Source of the DNA: an uncultured Alcaligenaceae bacterium
GTDB lineage: Bacteria; Pseudomonadota; Gammaproteobacteria; Burkholderiales; Burkholderiaceae_B
Assembly (NCBI GenBank): GCA_937952975.1
Contig: CALFXX010000049.1
Span: 1-64,000 of the forward strand
Direction: 5' to 3'
DNA: 64,000 bases
The notes below the pieces were generated by a model. The model had not been told where the DNA came from. It worked only from the letters and a program-made list of their open reading frames with translations, and ran no database searches. Both the position numbers and the translations under genes were made by a program. Positions 34,464-43,290 of the stretch are shown piece by piece. Every line of letters starts with the position of its first letter. Position 1 is the stretch's first letter.

Positions 34464-35960
34464 CTACTTCTCGGTCCGAACAGCGACCCAGCGGGTTTGA
34501 TCACCGGTTCGAACCATCAGGCCAACGGGGCGAGACTGATCCAACCCAGCGACCACTTTGGCAAATTGGGCTGGAGTCGTGATATCCGTGTCATTGACAG
34601 CCAGAATAATGTCGCCTTCGACCACCCCAGCTGTGCTGGCAGGGGCCTCAACAGCGGTCACCTGCACACCACCCTTGATGCGCAGCTTTTTCTGAACATC
34701 TTCTTTGACTGGAACCACTTCCATACCCAGCACGGTGGTGGCAGGCTCTGCCGCTTTACCCGTGGCAGGTGCCGCAGCGGCCGTTTTGTCGGCTTTTAAC
34801 TCAGCCACGGTCACTTTGAGCGTTAAGGGCTTGCCTTTACGCCACACTTCAAGGCTTGAGGTCGTGCCAGGCTTTGTTTCGCCCACTAAGCGAGGCAAAT
34901 CAGACCAGCGACCGATCGGCTTATCGCCAAACTTGGTAATGACGTCACCGGGCAGCACACCAGCCTTGTCTGCAGGCGCATCGGGCTCAACGCCACCTAC
35001 CAGGGCACCTTCAGCCTTAGGTAAACCAATCGCCTGTGCAACGTCTTTACTGACCTCGCCGATTTGTACGCCGATTCGACCACGCGTGACCGAGCCTGAG
35101 GCACGCAACTGATCCACGACAGACATGGCCTCTTCAATCGGGATCGCTAACGAAATCCCCATAAAACCGCCGCTGCGCGACACGATCTGTGCGTTAATCC
35201 CAACCACTTCGCCCTTCAGGTTGAGCAAGGGTCCACCCGAGTTGCCTGGGTTTACTGCTACGTCAGTTTGGATAAACGGCAGGTAATCACCCGTTTCGCG
35301 ACCCAGTGCGCTCACGATGCCTGAGGTCACAGTTGATTCAAGACCAAAGGGCGAACCGATAGCCATCACCCACTGCCCTTTTTTAAGCAGCTTGGCGCTA
35401 CCAATTGGCAGATAGGCCAAACCCTTCGCCTCAACTTTAAGAAGCGCTACATCCGTACGCTTGTCGCTGCCAATCACTTTGGCTTTGAATTCGCGCGCAT
35501 CGGTCAACGTCACAAAGATATCGGTTGCATCTTCAACCACGTGATGATTGGTCAACAAGTAACCATCTTCTGAGATGAAGAAACCAGAACCCACGCCACG
35601 CGGAACCGAACGTTCTTCAGGCTCGGCACGCGGTTTACCACGAGGATTTTGCGGTTGACCATTGCGTGGGCCACCGGGAGGCTGAAAGTCAGGCCCAAAA
35701 AAATGGCGAAACATTTCGTAGGGATCTTGACCCTGAGCGCCCGAGCGAGCAGCGACTTTTGCTGTGGTGCGAATGTTCACCACTGCAGGTTCAGATTTTT
35801 CGACAATGGTCGTGAAATCAGGCAGGCCTGCCATTTGCGCCTGCGCTGAGAGATGTTGCAGACCACCGGCAATGAGCACCACACCCATCAAGAGTGCAAG
35901 CACGGCACGGCGCGCACGACCCACTGAGTGATACAACGAGAAATGAAATTGTTCTTGCAT
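34464..35960 (-). CDS. degP: Periplasmic serine protease, Do/DegP/MucD family
   Basis: A 498-residue HtrA protease/chaperone of the sigma-E regulon. Signal segment around residues 17-41, catalytic His in TNHHVVEDA, Asp in DKRTDVALLKV and Ser in GNSGGPLLN, then two PDZ domains (from about residues 275 and 390). A proline/glycine/arginine-rich linker (GGPRNGQPQNPRGKP) precedes the protease domain. The ATG at 35958-35960 has a GGAG 8 bases upstream; the TTG 12 bases earlier lies on that ribosome site. It follows rseB by 34 bases, so it is in the sigma-E operon. Confidence 0.94.
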   Translation of the reverse strand: MQEQFHFSLYHSVGRARRAVLALLMGVVLIAGGLQHLSAQAQMAGLPDFTTIVEKSEPAVVNIRTTAKVAARSGAQGQDPYEMFRHFFGPDFQPPGGPRNGQPQNPRGKPRAEPEERSVPRGVGSGFFISEDGYLLTNHHVVEDATDIFVTLTDAREFKAKVIGSDKRTDVALLKVEAKGLAYLPIGSAKLLKKGQWVMAIGSPFGLESTVTSGIVSALGRETGDYLPFIQTDVAVNPGNSGGPLLNLKGEVVGINAQIVSRSGGFMGISLAIPIEEAMSVVDQLRASGSVTRGRIGVQIGEVSKDVAQAIGLPKAEGALVGGVEPDAPADKAGVLPGDVITKFGDKPIGRWSDLPRLVGETKPGTTSSLEVWRKGKPLTLKVTVAELKADKTAAAAPATGKAAEPATTVLGMEVVPVKEDVQKKLRIKGGVQVTAVEAPASTAGVVEGDIILAVNDTDITTPAQFAKVVAGLDQSRPVGLMVRTGDQTRWVAVRTEK

Positions 35961-35994
35961 CAGAGACTCCAAGAAAACATTCTAAGAAGACTCG

Positions 35995-37107
35995 CTAGCG
36001 CGAGCCCGCTGGTGGAACGTATTGAATCGACTGGGCTAATAGTTCAAGGGTGGTAGCCGGCACTTCACCCAAAACAGTCAACCAGAAATTTGCAATACGG
36101 ATCCCAAAGATATTGACAGAACCGCTGCGCGCAGCGCCCTGGGATAGATACTCAGACCGCTCTGCGCGATAAGGTTCAATAAAAATTGAAATTGTTGCTA
36201 AGCCATCAGACAACACAAGCTGATTGACCATGCGCTGATCAGCAAAAACGCGCGCAAGTTGTGAAGTTGGCAGGTATCCCGGTGGCGCAGGTACGCGCCA
36301 GCCAAGGGCCGCAAGATCAATCACTTGTTGCTGCATATCCTGTGTGAGCCAACCCGCAGTCGACCACGACGAGCGCAGCGACTGCTGATTGATCGCTTGA
36401 CCAATCGCCACTTGCGTAAACGCAACCTGTTCAAGCACAGAACCCTCGCCTGTCAGCGTTTGCGCTTTAAGCAAGAGGTTTGACTCAAGGTCTGCGCACA
36501 ACCGGTACCCATAGCGATGCGAATCACGCGGCACAATTTCAATCACGCGACATGAACGACCCGCGACACGATAAGGTTCGGGTGAGGTGCGCAACTGATA
36601 ATGCGCCTCAAGTGCGGAGGGATCCGACAACAGCAAGCCTGGAAAACGGTCGCCACGTTGCTGTTCACGCAAAATTATTTTTTGCTCAGGTAAGAGACTT
36701 TGCACTTCGTCGTTACGCCGAAGGTATTCGCGCGGTGGCCCATCAAGCACTTCGATGCGTTCTTTTTCGTCTTGACCATCAAAGACATGCGTCATGCGCG
36801 ATGACTCGATCGCCTCACCTTGCTGAAAGGTAAAAACGCCCTCGTAGTTCAGGTGCCGCGCTGCTTGTTGTATTTGCCTTAAAAGCGCAGCCTCGGGCGA
36901 ACTAGATGCCGGGGCGGCGTTTGCCGCGGGCGCTAAGATCGGCGCTAACGTCGGCACTGAGGTGGGCGCAGTTTGACCCTGCGCCTGTGTGAGGAGCCCA
37001 ATACACAATCCAGAACATACGAGCAGCAACAGGCCTTGCGAAGCGATCGGCATCGCACTTTTAAACCATGCGGTATTGCGCCTCTGATGCGCGCGCCCGC
37101 TACCCAT
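35995..37107 (-). CDS. rseB: Sigma-E regulatory protein RseB/MucB
   Basis: A 370-residue periplasmic protein of the MucB/RseB family that binds RseA and senses lipoproteins/LPS. Export segment at residues about 20-42. LLRQIQQAARHLNYEGVFTFQQG begins the MucB_RseB domain, and SRMTHVFDGQDEKERIEVLDGPPREYLRRNDEV follows as is usual. The C-terminal domain starts near residue 265. A proline/alanine-rich linker of about 25 residues follows the signal. The start codon overlaps the rseA stop (TAATG). Confidence 0.92.
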   Translation of the reverse strand: MGSGRAHQRRNTAWFKSAMPIASQGLLLLVCSGLCIGLLTQAQGQTAPTSVPTLAPILAPAANAAPASSSPEAALLRQIQQAARHLNYEGVFTFQQGEAIESSRMTHVFDGQDEKERIEVLDGPPREYLRRNDEVQSLLPEQKIILREQQRGDRFPGLLLSDPSALEAHYQLRTSPEPYRVAGRSCRVIEIVPRDSHRYGYRLCADLESNLLLKAQTLTGEGSVLEQVAFTQVAIGQAINQQSLRSSWSTAGWLTQDMQQQVIDLAALGWRVPAPPGYLPTSQLARVFADQRMVNQLVLSDGLATISIFIEPYRAERSEYLSQGAARSGSVNIFGIRIANFWLTVLGEVPATTLELLAQSIQYVPPAGSR

Positions 37108-37709
37108 TAGCGCTGCGCACCAAACGAGGCAGGCCGCACATTAGACGGCCCCGAAATCTGACGATGCGCGGTCACATAGTCACGCACAGCCGTGGCCTCA
37201 AGGTTAGTCGCCACCGAACTCGGTGCGTTGGCTTTAGCGGTTTGCGCCGAGGGGGCCGATAACTCTGGCACAAACAGGGGTTTTGCAACCCACACCACGG
37301 AGGCAACCGCAGCGGCCATCGCAACACTCGGCCACACCACGCGGCGCAACAGTTTTGAAAATGGCGCAAGCTTGCGCGGGGTCGCGGGGGGCGGTGCAAC
37401 CTCAAACTCAGGCCCACTCAATGCGGGCTCGGTGATCAGTGCCTGCGCCACACGCTGAGACAAATCGGCTTTGGTTGACAACGCCAGTTCGGGCGTACGC
37501 AACGTGTCACCAATCAAGTGATAAACCCGCCACGTATCGTGTCCTGAGGCCGTAAATAATTCGGCAGGTAAACTGGTTTGTGCCTCGCCATCCATCCACG
37601 CTGAAATTGTCACAGATACCTCGTTTACAACAAGGGGAGCGTGTTCGCTCGCGGCCGCGTTTGGCTGCTGGCTGGTACTTGCCTGAGGGGTTATAGACTG
37701 ATCTTTCAT
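37107..37709 (-). CDS. rseA: Anti-sigma-E factor RseA/MucA
   Basis: A 200-residue anti-sigma factor. The N-terminal domain (residues about 30-85) shows SAWMDGEAQTSLPAELF and WRVYHLIGDTLRTPEL, the RseA helices that clamp RpoE. One membrane segment lies near residues 122-142 (VVWPSVAMAAAVASVVWVAK), giving a cytoplasmic N-terminus and periplasmic tail bound by RseB. The ATG at 37709 has AAGGAT about 8 bases upstream and lies just past the rpoE stop; the longer frame overlaps rpoE and is rejected. Confidence 0.9.
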   Translation of the reverse strand: MKDQSITPQASTSQQPNAAASEHAPLVVNEVSVTISAWMDGEAQTSLPAELFTASGHDTWRVYHLIGDTLRTPELALSTKADLSQRVAQALITEPALSGPEFEVAPPPATPRKLAPFSKLLRRVVWPSVAMAAAVASVVWVAKPLFVPELSAPSAQTAKANAPSSVATNLEATAVRDYVTAHRQISGPSNVRPASFGAQR

Positions 37710-37719
37710 GGCTTTATCC

Positions 37720-38319
37720 TTACCAGCGCCGGTCGCCGGTGTCACCCAGCAATGGACGCAAACGCGTTGCAATGGCCTCGCGAGCCCGGAAAATCCGAGA
37801 CCGTACCGTGCCGATTGGACAATTCATACTTTCTGCAATGTCTTCGTAACTCATACCGTCAATTTCACGCATCACAATGGCATTACGTAACTCTTCGGGC
37901 AAATCGTTAATCGCTTTGTTCACTGTTTCAGCGATTTGGCGGCTTGCCATCTCAGATTCAGGGTTACTTCCATCGGTTAGTGCGTCAGATTCGTTAAAAG
38001 TTTCACCTTCTTCGTTTTCAAAGGCAGAAGGTGTGCTGGGCGCGCGTTTATTTGCGGCCAACCAGTTGCGTGCCGTATTGATCGCGATGCGATACAACCA
38101 GGTGTAAAAGGCGCTGTCGCCCCTGAATTGCGGCAAAGCACGATAGGCCTTAATGAAGGCCTCTTGGGCAACGTCTTCGATTTCGGCGGGATCGCGAATC
38201 ATGCGCGACAGTAAGCGCATGATTTTTCGCTGGTATTTGATCACTAGCAGATCAAACGCCTGCTTGTCACCCGCCTGCACTCGAGACACTAACTCGGCAT
38301 CAACATCGCGTTCACTCAC
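37720..38319 (-). CDS. rpoE: RNA polymerase sigma-E factor
   Basis: A 199-residue ECF sigma factor for envelope stress. Region 2: AFDLLVIKYQRKIMRLLSRMI and AQEAFIKAYRALPQFRGDSAFYTWLYRIAINTARNWL; region 4: LPEELRNAIVMREIDGMSYEDIAESMNCPIGTVRSRIFRAREAI. Translation starts at a GTG (38317-38319) with AAAGGGGAAAC just upstream; an upstream extension of 33 residues in frame belongs to the overlapping gene. GTG and stop of the upstream membrane gene overlap by 4 bases. Confidence 0.95.
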   Translation of the reverse strand: MSERDVDAELVSRVQAGDKQAFDLLVIKYQRKIMRLLSRMIRDPAEIEDVAQEAFIKAYRALPQFRGDSAFYTWLYRIAINTARNWLAANKRAPSTPSAFENEEGETFNESDALTDGSNPESEMASRQIAETVNKAINDLPEELRNAIVMREIDGMSYEDIAESMNCPIGTVRSRIFRAREAIATRLRPLLGDTGDRRW

Positions 38320-38852
38320 GCGGTTTCCCCTTTGGATAACGGCGTGCAGCGTGCCGCCTGCCACGCAGCCCAAATATTCAGGCGGCGGTAGGTTTGAGCA
38401 GGCAACTGACTGCGCCAAAGCGTCACGGTGACCGCTTGAGGCTTGTTATGGGGGTGATTGTGCAAATTCAAACGCAAGGTCAATCCAAAAATATGTGTCC
38501 AGTGCTGTTGCAAAGTAACAGGTGTCAAAGTGCTCTGACCGGTATTTTTAGAAAAAGTGCCCAAAAAACTACGAGGGGCTGTCATTAACGTGGTGGGTGA
38601 CTGTTGAAAACACAAATAATGCTGCTTAAGCCAGCGCTGCTGACGTTGCTGCATAAGATGATGCACGAGTACGCTGAGGCCCCCCACCGGCAACACAGCC
38701 CAAACAGGTACTCCCTGCCAATAGCCACACAGGGCTAAAGAAAACCAGGCAAGTACTGCGGCAACCCAGCCGACCACAACCGCCCATCTGGGATGAGTCA
38801 GTTGCAGTTGCAGGGGTAAAGACAAGTGCTCAGGCGACGCACGACGAAACAC
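38316..38852 (-). CDS. Small membrane protein of unknown function between fabF and rpoE
   Basis: A 178-residue protein with two close membrane segments at residues about 22-65 (WAVVVGWVAAVLAWFSLALC and VPVWAVLPVGGLSVLVHHLM), then a basic, glutamine-rich cytoplasmic part. The double membrane segment and tail suggest the YgfX/CptA class, but the resemblance is weak and I do not assign it. It ends in GTG-overlap with rpoE and begins at the same base where fabF ends, so all three are one transcript. Betaproteobacteria often have an unnamed gene in this position. Confidence 0.75.
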   Translation of the reverse strand: MFRRASPEHLSLPLQLQLTHPRWAVVVGWVAAVLAWFSLALCGYWQGVPVWAVLPVGGLSVLVHHLMQQRQQRWLKQHYLCFQQSPTTLMTAPRSFLGTFSKNTGQSTLTPVTLQQHWTHIFGLTLRLNLHNHPHNKPQAVTVTLWRSQLPAQTYRRLNIWAAWQAARCTPLSKGETA

Positions 38853-40081
38853 TAGATTCGACGCACTGCCATTGAACCGTTGGTGCCACCAAAACCGAAA
38901 GAATTGGAGAGCGCCACATCGATTTTGAGATCGCGTGCCGCGTTGGCGCAGTAATCAAGGTCGCACTCAGGATCTTGATTAAAGATATTGATCGTGGGTG
39001 GAGAAATCTGATGATGGACGGCTAACGTGGCAAAGACGGCTTCGATACCGCCTGCGGCCCCTAGCAAATGACCTGTCATTGACTTGGTTGAGTTCACCAC
39101 CAATTTTTTGGCATGATCACCGAAGGCTAGCTTCAAGGCTTCGGTCTCATTTTTATCACCTAAGGGTGTCGAGGTGCCATGGGCGTTGACATACTGAACC
39201 TGGTCGGTGTTGATGCCACCGTTACGCAGCGCATTAATAATGCCGCGGCGTGGGCCATCGCGATCTGGCGCGGTTATATGGTGCGCGTCTGAGCTCATAC
39301 CAAAGCCGGCAAACTCGCCATACATACGCGCGCCTCGCTTTTTGGCATGCTCGTAATCTTCAAGCACCAAGACACCGGCACCTTCGCCCAGGACGAAACC
39401 ATCGCGATCACGATCCCAAGGGCGCGAAGCCGTCGTGGGGTCGTCATTGCGTTGTGAAAGCGCACGCATTGCGGCAAAACCACCAATGCCTAAGGGCGAT
39501 ACCGTTGATTCAGCGCCACCAGCCACCATGACATCCGCGTCGCCGTATTCAATCATGCGTGCGGCGTCACCAATCGAATGCAATCCTGTCGTGCAGGCCG
39601 ACACCACAGCATAAGACGGGCCCTTGAGGCCCAACATAATGGTGAGTTGCCCTGAAATCAGGTTAATCAACGAGGCTGGAACGAAAAATGGCGAGATCCG
39701 ACGTGGACCACGCTGTAAATATTCTGTTTGGGTTTCTTCGATGCGCTGCAGACCACCGATGCCCGATCCCACGATCACGCCAACACGCTCGGGATCGGTG
39801 TGGGCGATGTCCAGACCAGAGTCTTTCCAGGCCTGCAAACCGGCCGCAATGCCGTAATGGATGAAGGTATCCATCGTGCGCGCTTCTTTGATCGGCATAA
39901 TCGAGGTGACGTCGAAGTCTTTGACTTCGCCGGCAATGTGCGCGTTGAAAGCACTGGGATCAAACCGAGTAATTCGCCCGATACCCGATCGACCGTTCAC
40001 GATATTGTCCCAAGCCGTAGCAATATCATTGCCCACTGGGCTCACGATGCCAAGACCTGTTATGACGACTCGTCGCTTCAC
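38852..40081 (-). CDS. fabF: 3-oxoacyl-[acyl-carrier-protein] synthase II
   Basis: A 409-residue condensing enzyme of fatty-acid elongation. Catalytic Cys in VSACTTGLHSIG (residue about 163), His in NAHGTSTPLGD (about 303) and His in KSMTGHLLGAAGG (about 340). It follows acpP by 169 bases and ends at the base where the next gene begins. Length equals E. coli FabF (413). Confidence 0.97.
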   Translation of the reverse strand: MKRRVVITGLGIVSPVGNDIATAWDNIVNGRSGIGRITRFDPSAFNAHIAGEVKDFDVTSIMPIKEARTMDTFIHYGIAAGLQAWKDSGLDIAHTDPERVGVIVGSGIGGLQRIEETQTEYLQRGPRRISPFFVPASLINLISGQLTIMLGLKGPSYAVVSACTTGLHSIGDAARMIEYGDADVMVAGGAESTVSPLGIGGFAAMRALSQRNDDPTTASRPWDRDRDGFVLGEGAGVLVLEDYEHAKKRGARMYGEFAGFGMSSDAHHITAPDRDGPRRGIINALRNGGINTDQVQYVNAHGTSTPLGDKNETEALKLAFGDHAKKLVVNSTKSMTGHLLGAAGGIEAVFATLAVHHQISPPTINIFNQDPECDLDYCANAARDLKIDVALSNSFGFGGTNGSMAVRRI

Positions 40082-40250
40082 GGATCACTCCTTATATGTG
40101 ATAACGGCGGCCAAGCCGTATGGAGCAGCACAACGAAAGGTCGTGAGACCCGCGTCGCGTTTGCGCCAGACTTCTTAACCGCCTAACTGACCCTACCCTG
40201 CGCAATTTTTGTAAAGACCGAAGTCATTTACAAAAACTGACAGCAGCCTA

Positions 40251-40487
40251 TTACTTAGAACGCGAGTTGATGTAATCAACGGCCTGTTGCACAGTCGTGA
40301 TTTTTTCAGCTTCTTCGTCGGGGATTTCGGTTTCGAACTCGTCTTCGAGTGCCATGACTAGCTCGACCATGTCGAGTGAATCGGCACCGAGGTCGTCAAG
40401 AAAGGAGGATGCGTTCTTGATCTCGGCTTCGTTTACGCCGAGTTGTTCAGCGACGATCTTCTTAACGCGCTGTTCGATGCTTTCCAT
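40251..40487 (-). CDS. acpP: Acyl carrier protein
   Basis: A 78-residue acidic protein carrying the phosphopantetheine site in DLGADSLDMVELVMALE (Ser about 37). It holds growing acyl chains for fatty-acid synthesis. A TGGAGAT lies just upstream of the ATG. It has its own -10 hexamer (TATAAT, 40518-40523), so it may be expressed above the rest of the fab genes. Confidence 0.98.
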   Translation of the reverse strand: MESIEQRVKKIVAEQLGVNEAEIKNASSFLDDLGADSLDMVELVMALEDEFETEIPDEEAEKITTVQQAVDYINSRSK

Positions 40488-40508
40488 TCATATCTCCAAA
40501 GGGGAAAA

Positions 40509-40529
40509 GTTCGCTGAATTATAGCGAAC
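40509..40529. promoter_or_regulatory. acpP promoter with an overlapping inverted repeat
   Basis: On the minus strand a perfect TATAAT (40523-40518) lies about 30 bases before the acpP start. It is framed by perfect 7-base arms GTTCGCT / AGCGAAC (40509-40515 and 40523-40529). Read leftwards the hairpin is followed by TTTT, so it could also work as a leaky terminator between fabG and acpP. No good -35 hexamer is visible. Confidence 0.5.
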
Positions 40530-40547
40530 CGGCAGAAAAAAAACCTG

Positions 40548-41282
40548 TTACATGTACATGCCGCCATTCACATGGAGTGTCGTGCCTGTAATGTAACCGG
40601 CTTGGGGAGACGCCAAAAAGGCTGCAGCGTGAGCAATATCTGCTGCAGACCCAAGGCGTCCAAGGGGAATTTGAGTTAAAAGTGCCGCCGTTTGACCGTC
40701 GTCAAGCCCGCTCGTCATGTCGGTGGCGATAAAACCAGGCGCGATGCAGTTGACCGTCACGCCACGGCTGCCAAGCTCGCGCGCAAGCGCCCGGCTCATG
40801 CCTGCAACACCCGCTTTTGCAGCAGCGTAATTGGCTTGACCGGGGTTGCCACTTGAACCAACCACCGAAGTGATATTGATAATGCGACCCCAGCGCGCTT
40901 TCATCATGCCGCGCATCACCGAGCGCGACAACCGGAAGACCGAGGTGAGGTTGGTTTGCAACACAGCATCCCAATCCTCATCTTTCATACGCATCGCAAG
41001 ATTGTCGCGGGTAATGCCGGCATTGTTGACCAAAATATGGGGCCCACCAGACTCTTTGGCTAAAGCGTCGGTCAACGCGTCGCAAGCGGCAGCATCCGTG
41101 ACGTTCAGCACGACACCACGCCCACCATGCCCTGCAAGTACCTCTGTGATGCCCGCGGCGCCCGCTTCGGTGGTGGCGGTTCCCACGACGACGGCACCGC
41201 GTGCAGCGAGCTCTAGAGCGATTGCCTTGCCAATTCCGCGCGAAGCACCTGTCACTAAGGCTATTTTATCTTTCAAGTCCAT
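40548..41282 (-). CDS. fabG: 3-oxoacyl-[acyl-carrier-protein] reductase
   Basis: A 244-residue SDR. TGASRGIG cofactor motif, NNAG near residue 87, catalytic Ser in NITSVVGSSGN, and YAAAKAG with Tyr and Lys. It reduces 3-oxoacyl-ACP with NADPH. The ATG at 41280-41282 has AAGGAC about 7 bases upstream. fabD ends 10 bases upstream, giving the order fabH - fabD - fabG - acpP - fabF. Confidence 0.97.
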   Translation of the reverse strand: MDLKDKIALVTGASRGIGKAIALELAARGAVVVGTATTEAGAAGITEVLAGHGGRGVVLNVTDAAACDALTDALAKESGGPHILVNNAGITRDNLAMRMKDEDWDAVLQTNLTSVFRLSRSVMRGMMKARWGRIINITSVVGSSGNPGQANYAAAKAGVAGMSRALARELGSRGVTVNCIAPGFIATDMTSGLDDGQTAALLTQIPLGRLGSAADIAHAAAFLASPQAGYITGTTLHVNGGMYM

Positions 41283-41292
41283 GACGTTGTCC

Positions 41293-42228
41293 TTAGGCCG
41301 TCGCCAGAGCATCGAGTGCGGCTTGCATTGATTCAGGGTCAGTGATCGAAAGTGCAACAAGCTCAGGATCGATGCGCTTAATCATTCCTGACAAGACTTT
41401 ACCGGGGCCGCACTCAATAATATGTGTAATCCCTTGAGCCTTCATGGCTTGTATGACCTCAACCCAGCGCACGGCGTGCCAGGCTTGGCGTACCAAGGCA
41501 TCGCGAATTGCATCAGGCGACTGTTCGATTGCAACATCGACGTTATTTACCACCGCAATCGTGGGGGTCGACACATTAATCTTAGCTAATGCACCCGCTA
41601 ATACCTCAGCAGCAGGCTTAAGCAAACTTGAGTGAAATGGCGCAGAAACTGGCAAAAGCATGGCGCGTTTGGCACCCGCAGCCTTTGCGGTAACGATGGC
41701 GCGCTGCACGGCTGTTGCATGACCGGCGATCACGACTTGCGATGGCGCATTAAAGTTAACGGCTTCAACCACTTCACCTTCTGCTGCATCCAGGCACGCT
41801 TGTTTGACCAAGTCATCTTCAAGCCCCAGCACAGCAGCCATGGCACCCGTGCCAACCGGGACTGCAGCCTGCATGGCGTCGGCACGAATCCGCACCACAC
41901 GCACAGCGTCGGCCAGGGTCAAGGCACCTGCAGCCGTCAGCGCAGCGTACTCGCCCAAACTGTGACCAGCCATCAGGCTCGCCTTGGGGCCGCCGGCTGC
42001 ACACCAAGCCTCGTACATCGCCACGCCCGCCGTCAGCATCGCGGGTTGGGTGTTCGTCGTCAGACTAAGTTGCTCGGCAGGCCCTTGTGCCATCAACGCA
42101 CCCAAGTCTTCACCCAGAGCTGCGCTAGCCTGCTCGATCACTTGCATTGCTGCAGGGTGACCTGACCAGACATCCATCATCCCAACCGACTGCGAGCCTT
42201 GGCCCGGAAAAACGAAAGCAAATTTCAT
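41293..42228 (-). CDS. fabD: Malonyl-CoA:acyl-carrier-protein transacylase
   Basis: A 311-residue transacylase. FVFPGQGSQSVGM at the start, active serine in GHSLGEYAA (residue about 91), the His in PVSAPFHSSLL (about 200). It loads malonate onto ACP. 75 AT-rich bases separate it from fabH, with no clear promoter or terminator. Confidence 0.97.
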   Translation of the reverse strand: MKFAFVFPGQGSQSVGMMDVWSGHPAAMQVIEQASAALGEDLGALMAQGPAEQLSLTTNTQPAMLTAGVAMYEAWCAAGGPKASLMAGHSLGEYAALTAAGALTLADAVRVVRIRADAMQAAVPVGTGAMAAVLGLEDDLVKQACLDAAEGEVVEAVNFNAPSQVVIAGHATAVQRAIVTAKAAGAKRAMLLPVSAPFHSSLLKPAAEVLAGALAKINVSTPTIAVVNNVDVAIEQSPDAIRDALVRQAWHAVRWVEVIQAMKAQGITHIIECGPGKVLSGMIKRIDPELVALSITDPESMQAALDALATA

Positions 42229-42303
42229 GGCGTTTAATAATTGAGTGTTTAACGTCTTAAATATTTTGTCTACAGTACTTTGCGTTCTGTTTTTTTAGTG
42301 TCT

Positions 42304-43290
42304 TTACATCTTCACTAACACAGAGCCCCAGGTAAAGCCGCCCCCGACCCCTTGTAGCAGCACCAACTGACCGGGCTGTATGCGCCCGTCACGACGTGCA
42401 ACATCGAGTGCCAGGGGGATACTTGCTGCCGACGTATTGGCATGCTGATCAACCGTGACAACAACTTTTTCAAGAGCGATATCAAGTTTACGCGCCAGAA
42501 AGGTCAAAATGCGCAAATTCGCCTGATGCGGAATCAACCAATCAATGTGTGACAACTGCAGGCCGGCCTGTGCCACGACTTCGCGTGCAGAGCGATCAAG
42601 CACAGTCACGGCTTGTTTAAACACCGCCTGACCATCCATACGCAAAAACGGATCACCCGTCACCGCACCGTAGGCAACGTTGCCAGCGGCCGATAAAATC
42701 CCCATCTGGCTGCCATCAGCATGCAATTCAGCAGATAACACCCCAGGCTCGGCGCTTGCTTTCAGTACAACCGCCCCCGCCCCATCACCAAACAGTACAC
42801 AGGTGCCGCGATCGTTCCAGTCAAGAATGCTTGAAAACACTTCAGCACCGATCACTAAGGCACAACGAGCACGACCCGCGCGAATAAAGGCTTCGGCGGT
42901 AGTAAGCGCGTAAACAAAACCACTACAAACAGCCTGTACATCAAAGGCGGCCGCACCCTTGTTACCCAAGTTCGCCTGCACCAAACAGGCCGTACTCGGA
43001 AATACAAAGTCTGGGGTCGAAGTGGCCACAATAATCAGATCTACGTCACCCGCGTCAATTTGGGCATCGGCTAATGCGCGCTGCGCCGCTTGCGTCGCAA
43101 GCGAACTGGTCTTCACACCGCGCTCAGCAAGGTAGCGCTGACGAATCCCTGTGCGCTCAAAAATCCATTGATCAGAGGTTTCGATGTTTCGCGTTGCAAG
43201 ATCTGCCGCGAGCTCATCGTTGCTGACACAACGCGGTGGCAAAAAACTACCCGAACCTACGATTCGCGCATAGGGCATTGCCTGTGTCAT
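42304..43290 (-). CDS. fabH: 3-oxoacyl-[acyl-carrier-protein] synthase III
   Basis: A 328-residue initiating condensing enzyme. Catalytic Cys in VQAVCSGFVYAL, His in IPHQANLRIL and Asn in QHANTSAASIPL. The ATG at 43288-43290 has GGAGACCC upstream and overlaps the plsX stop by 4 bases. The longer frame that starts 111 bases earlier overlaps plsX and is rejected. It makes acetoacetyl-ACP from acetyl-CoA and malonyl-ACP. Confidence 0.96.
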   Translation of the reverse strand: MTQAMPYARIVGSGSFLPPRCVSNDELAADLATRNIETSDQWIFERTGIRQRYLAERGVKTSSLATQAAQRALADAQIDAGDVDLIIVATSTPDFVFPSTACLVQANLGNKGAAAFDVQAVCSGFVYALTTAEAFIRAGRARCALVIGAEVFSSILDWNDRGTCVLFGDGAGAVVLKASAEPGVLSAELHADGSQMGILSAAGNVAYGAVTGDPFLRMDGQAVFKQAVTVLDRSAREVVAQAGLQLSHIDWLIPHQANLRILTFLARKLDIALEKVVVTVDQHANTSAASIPLALDVARRDGRIQPGQLVLLQGVGGGFTWGSVLVKM

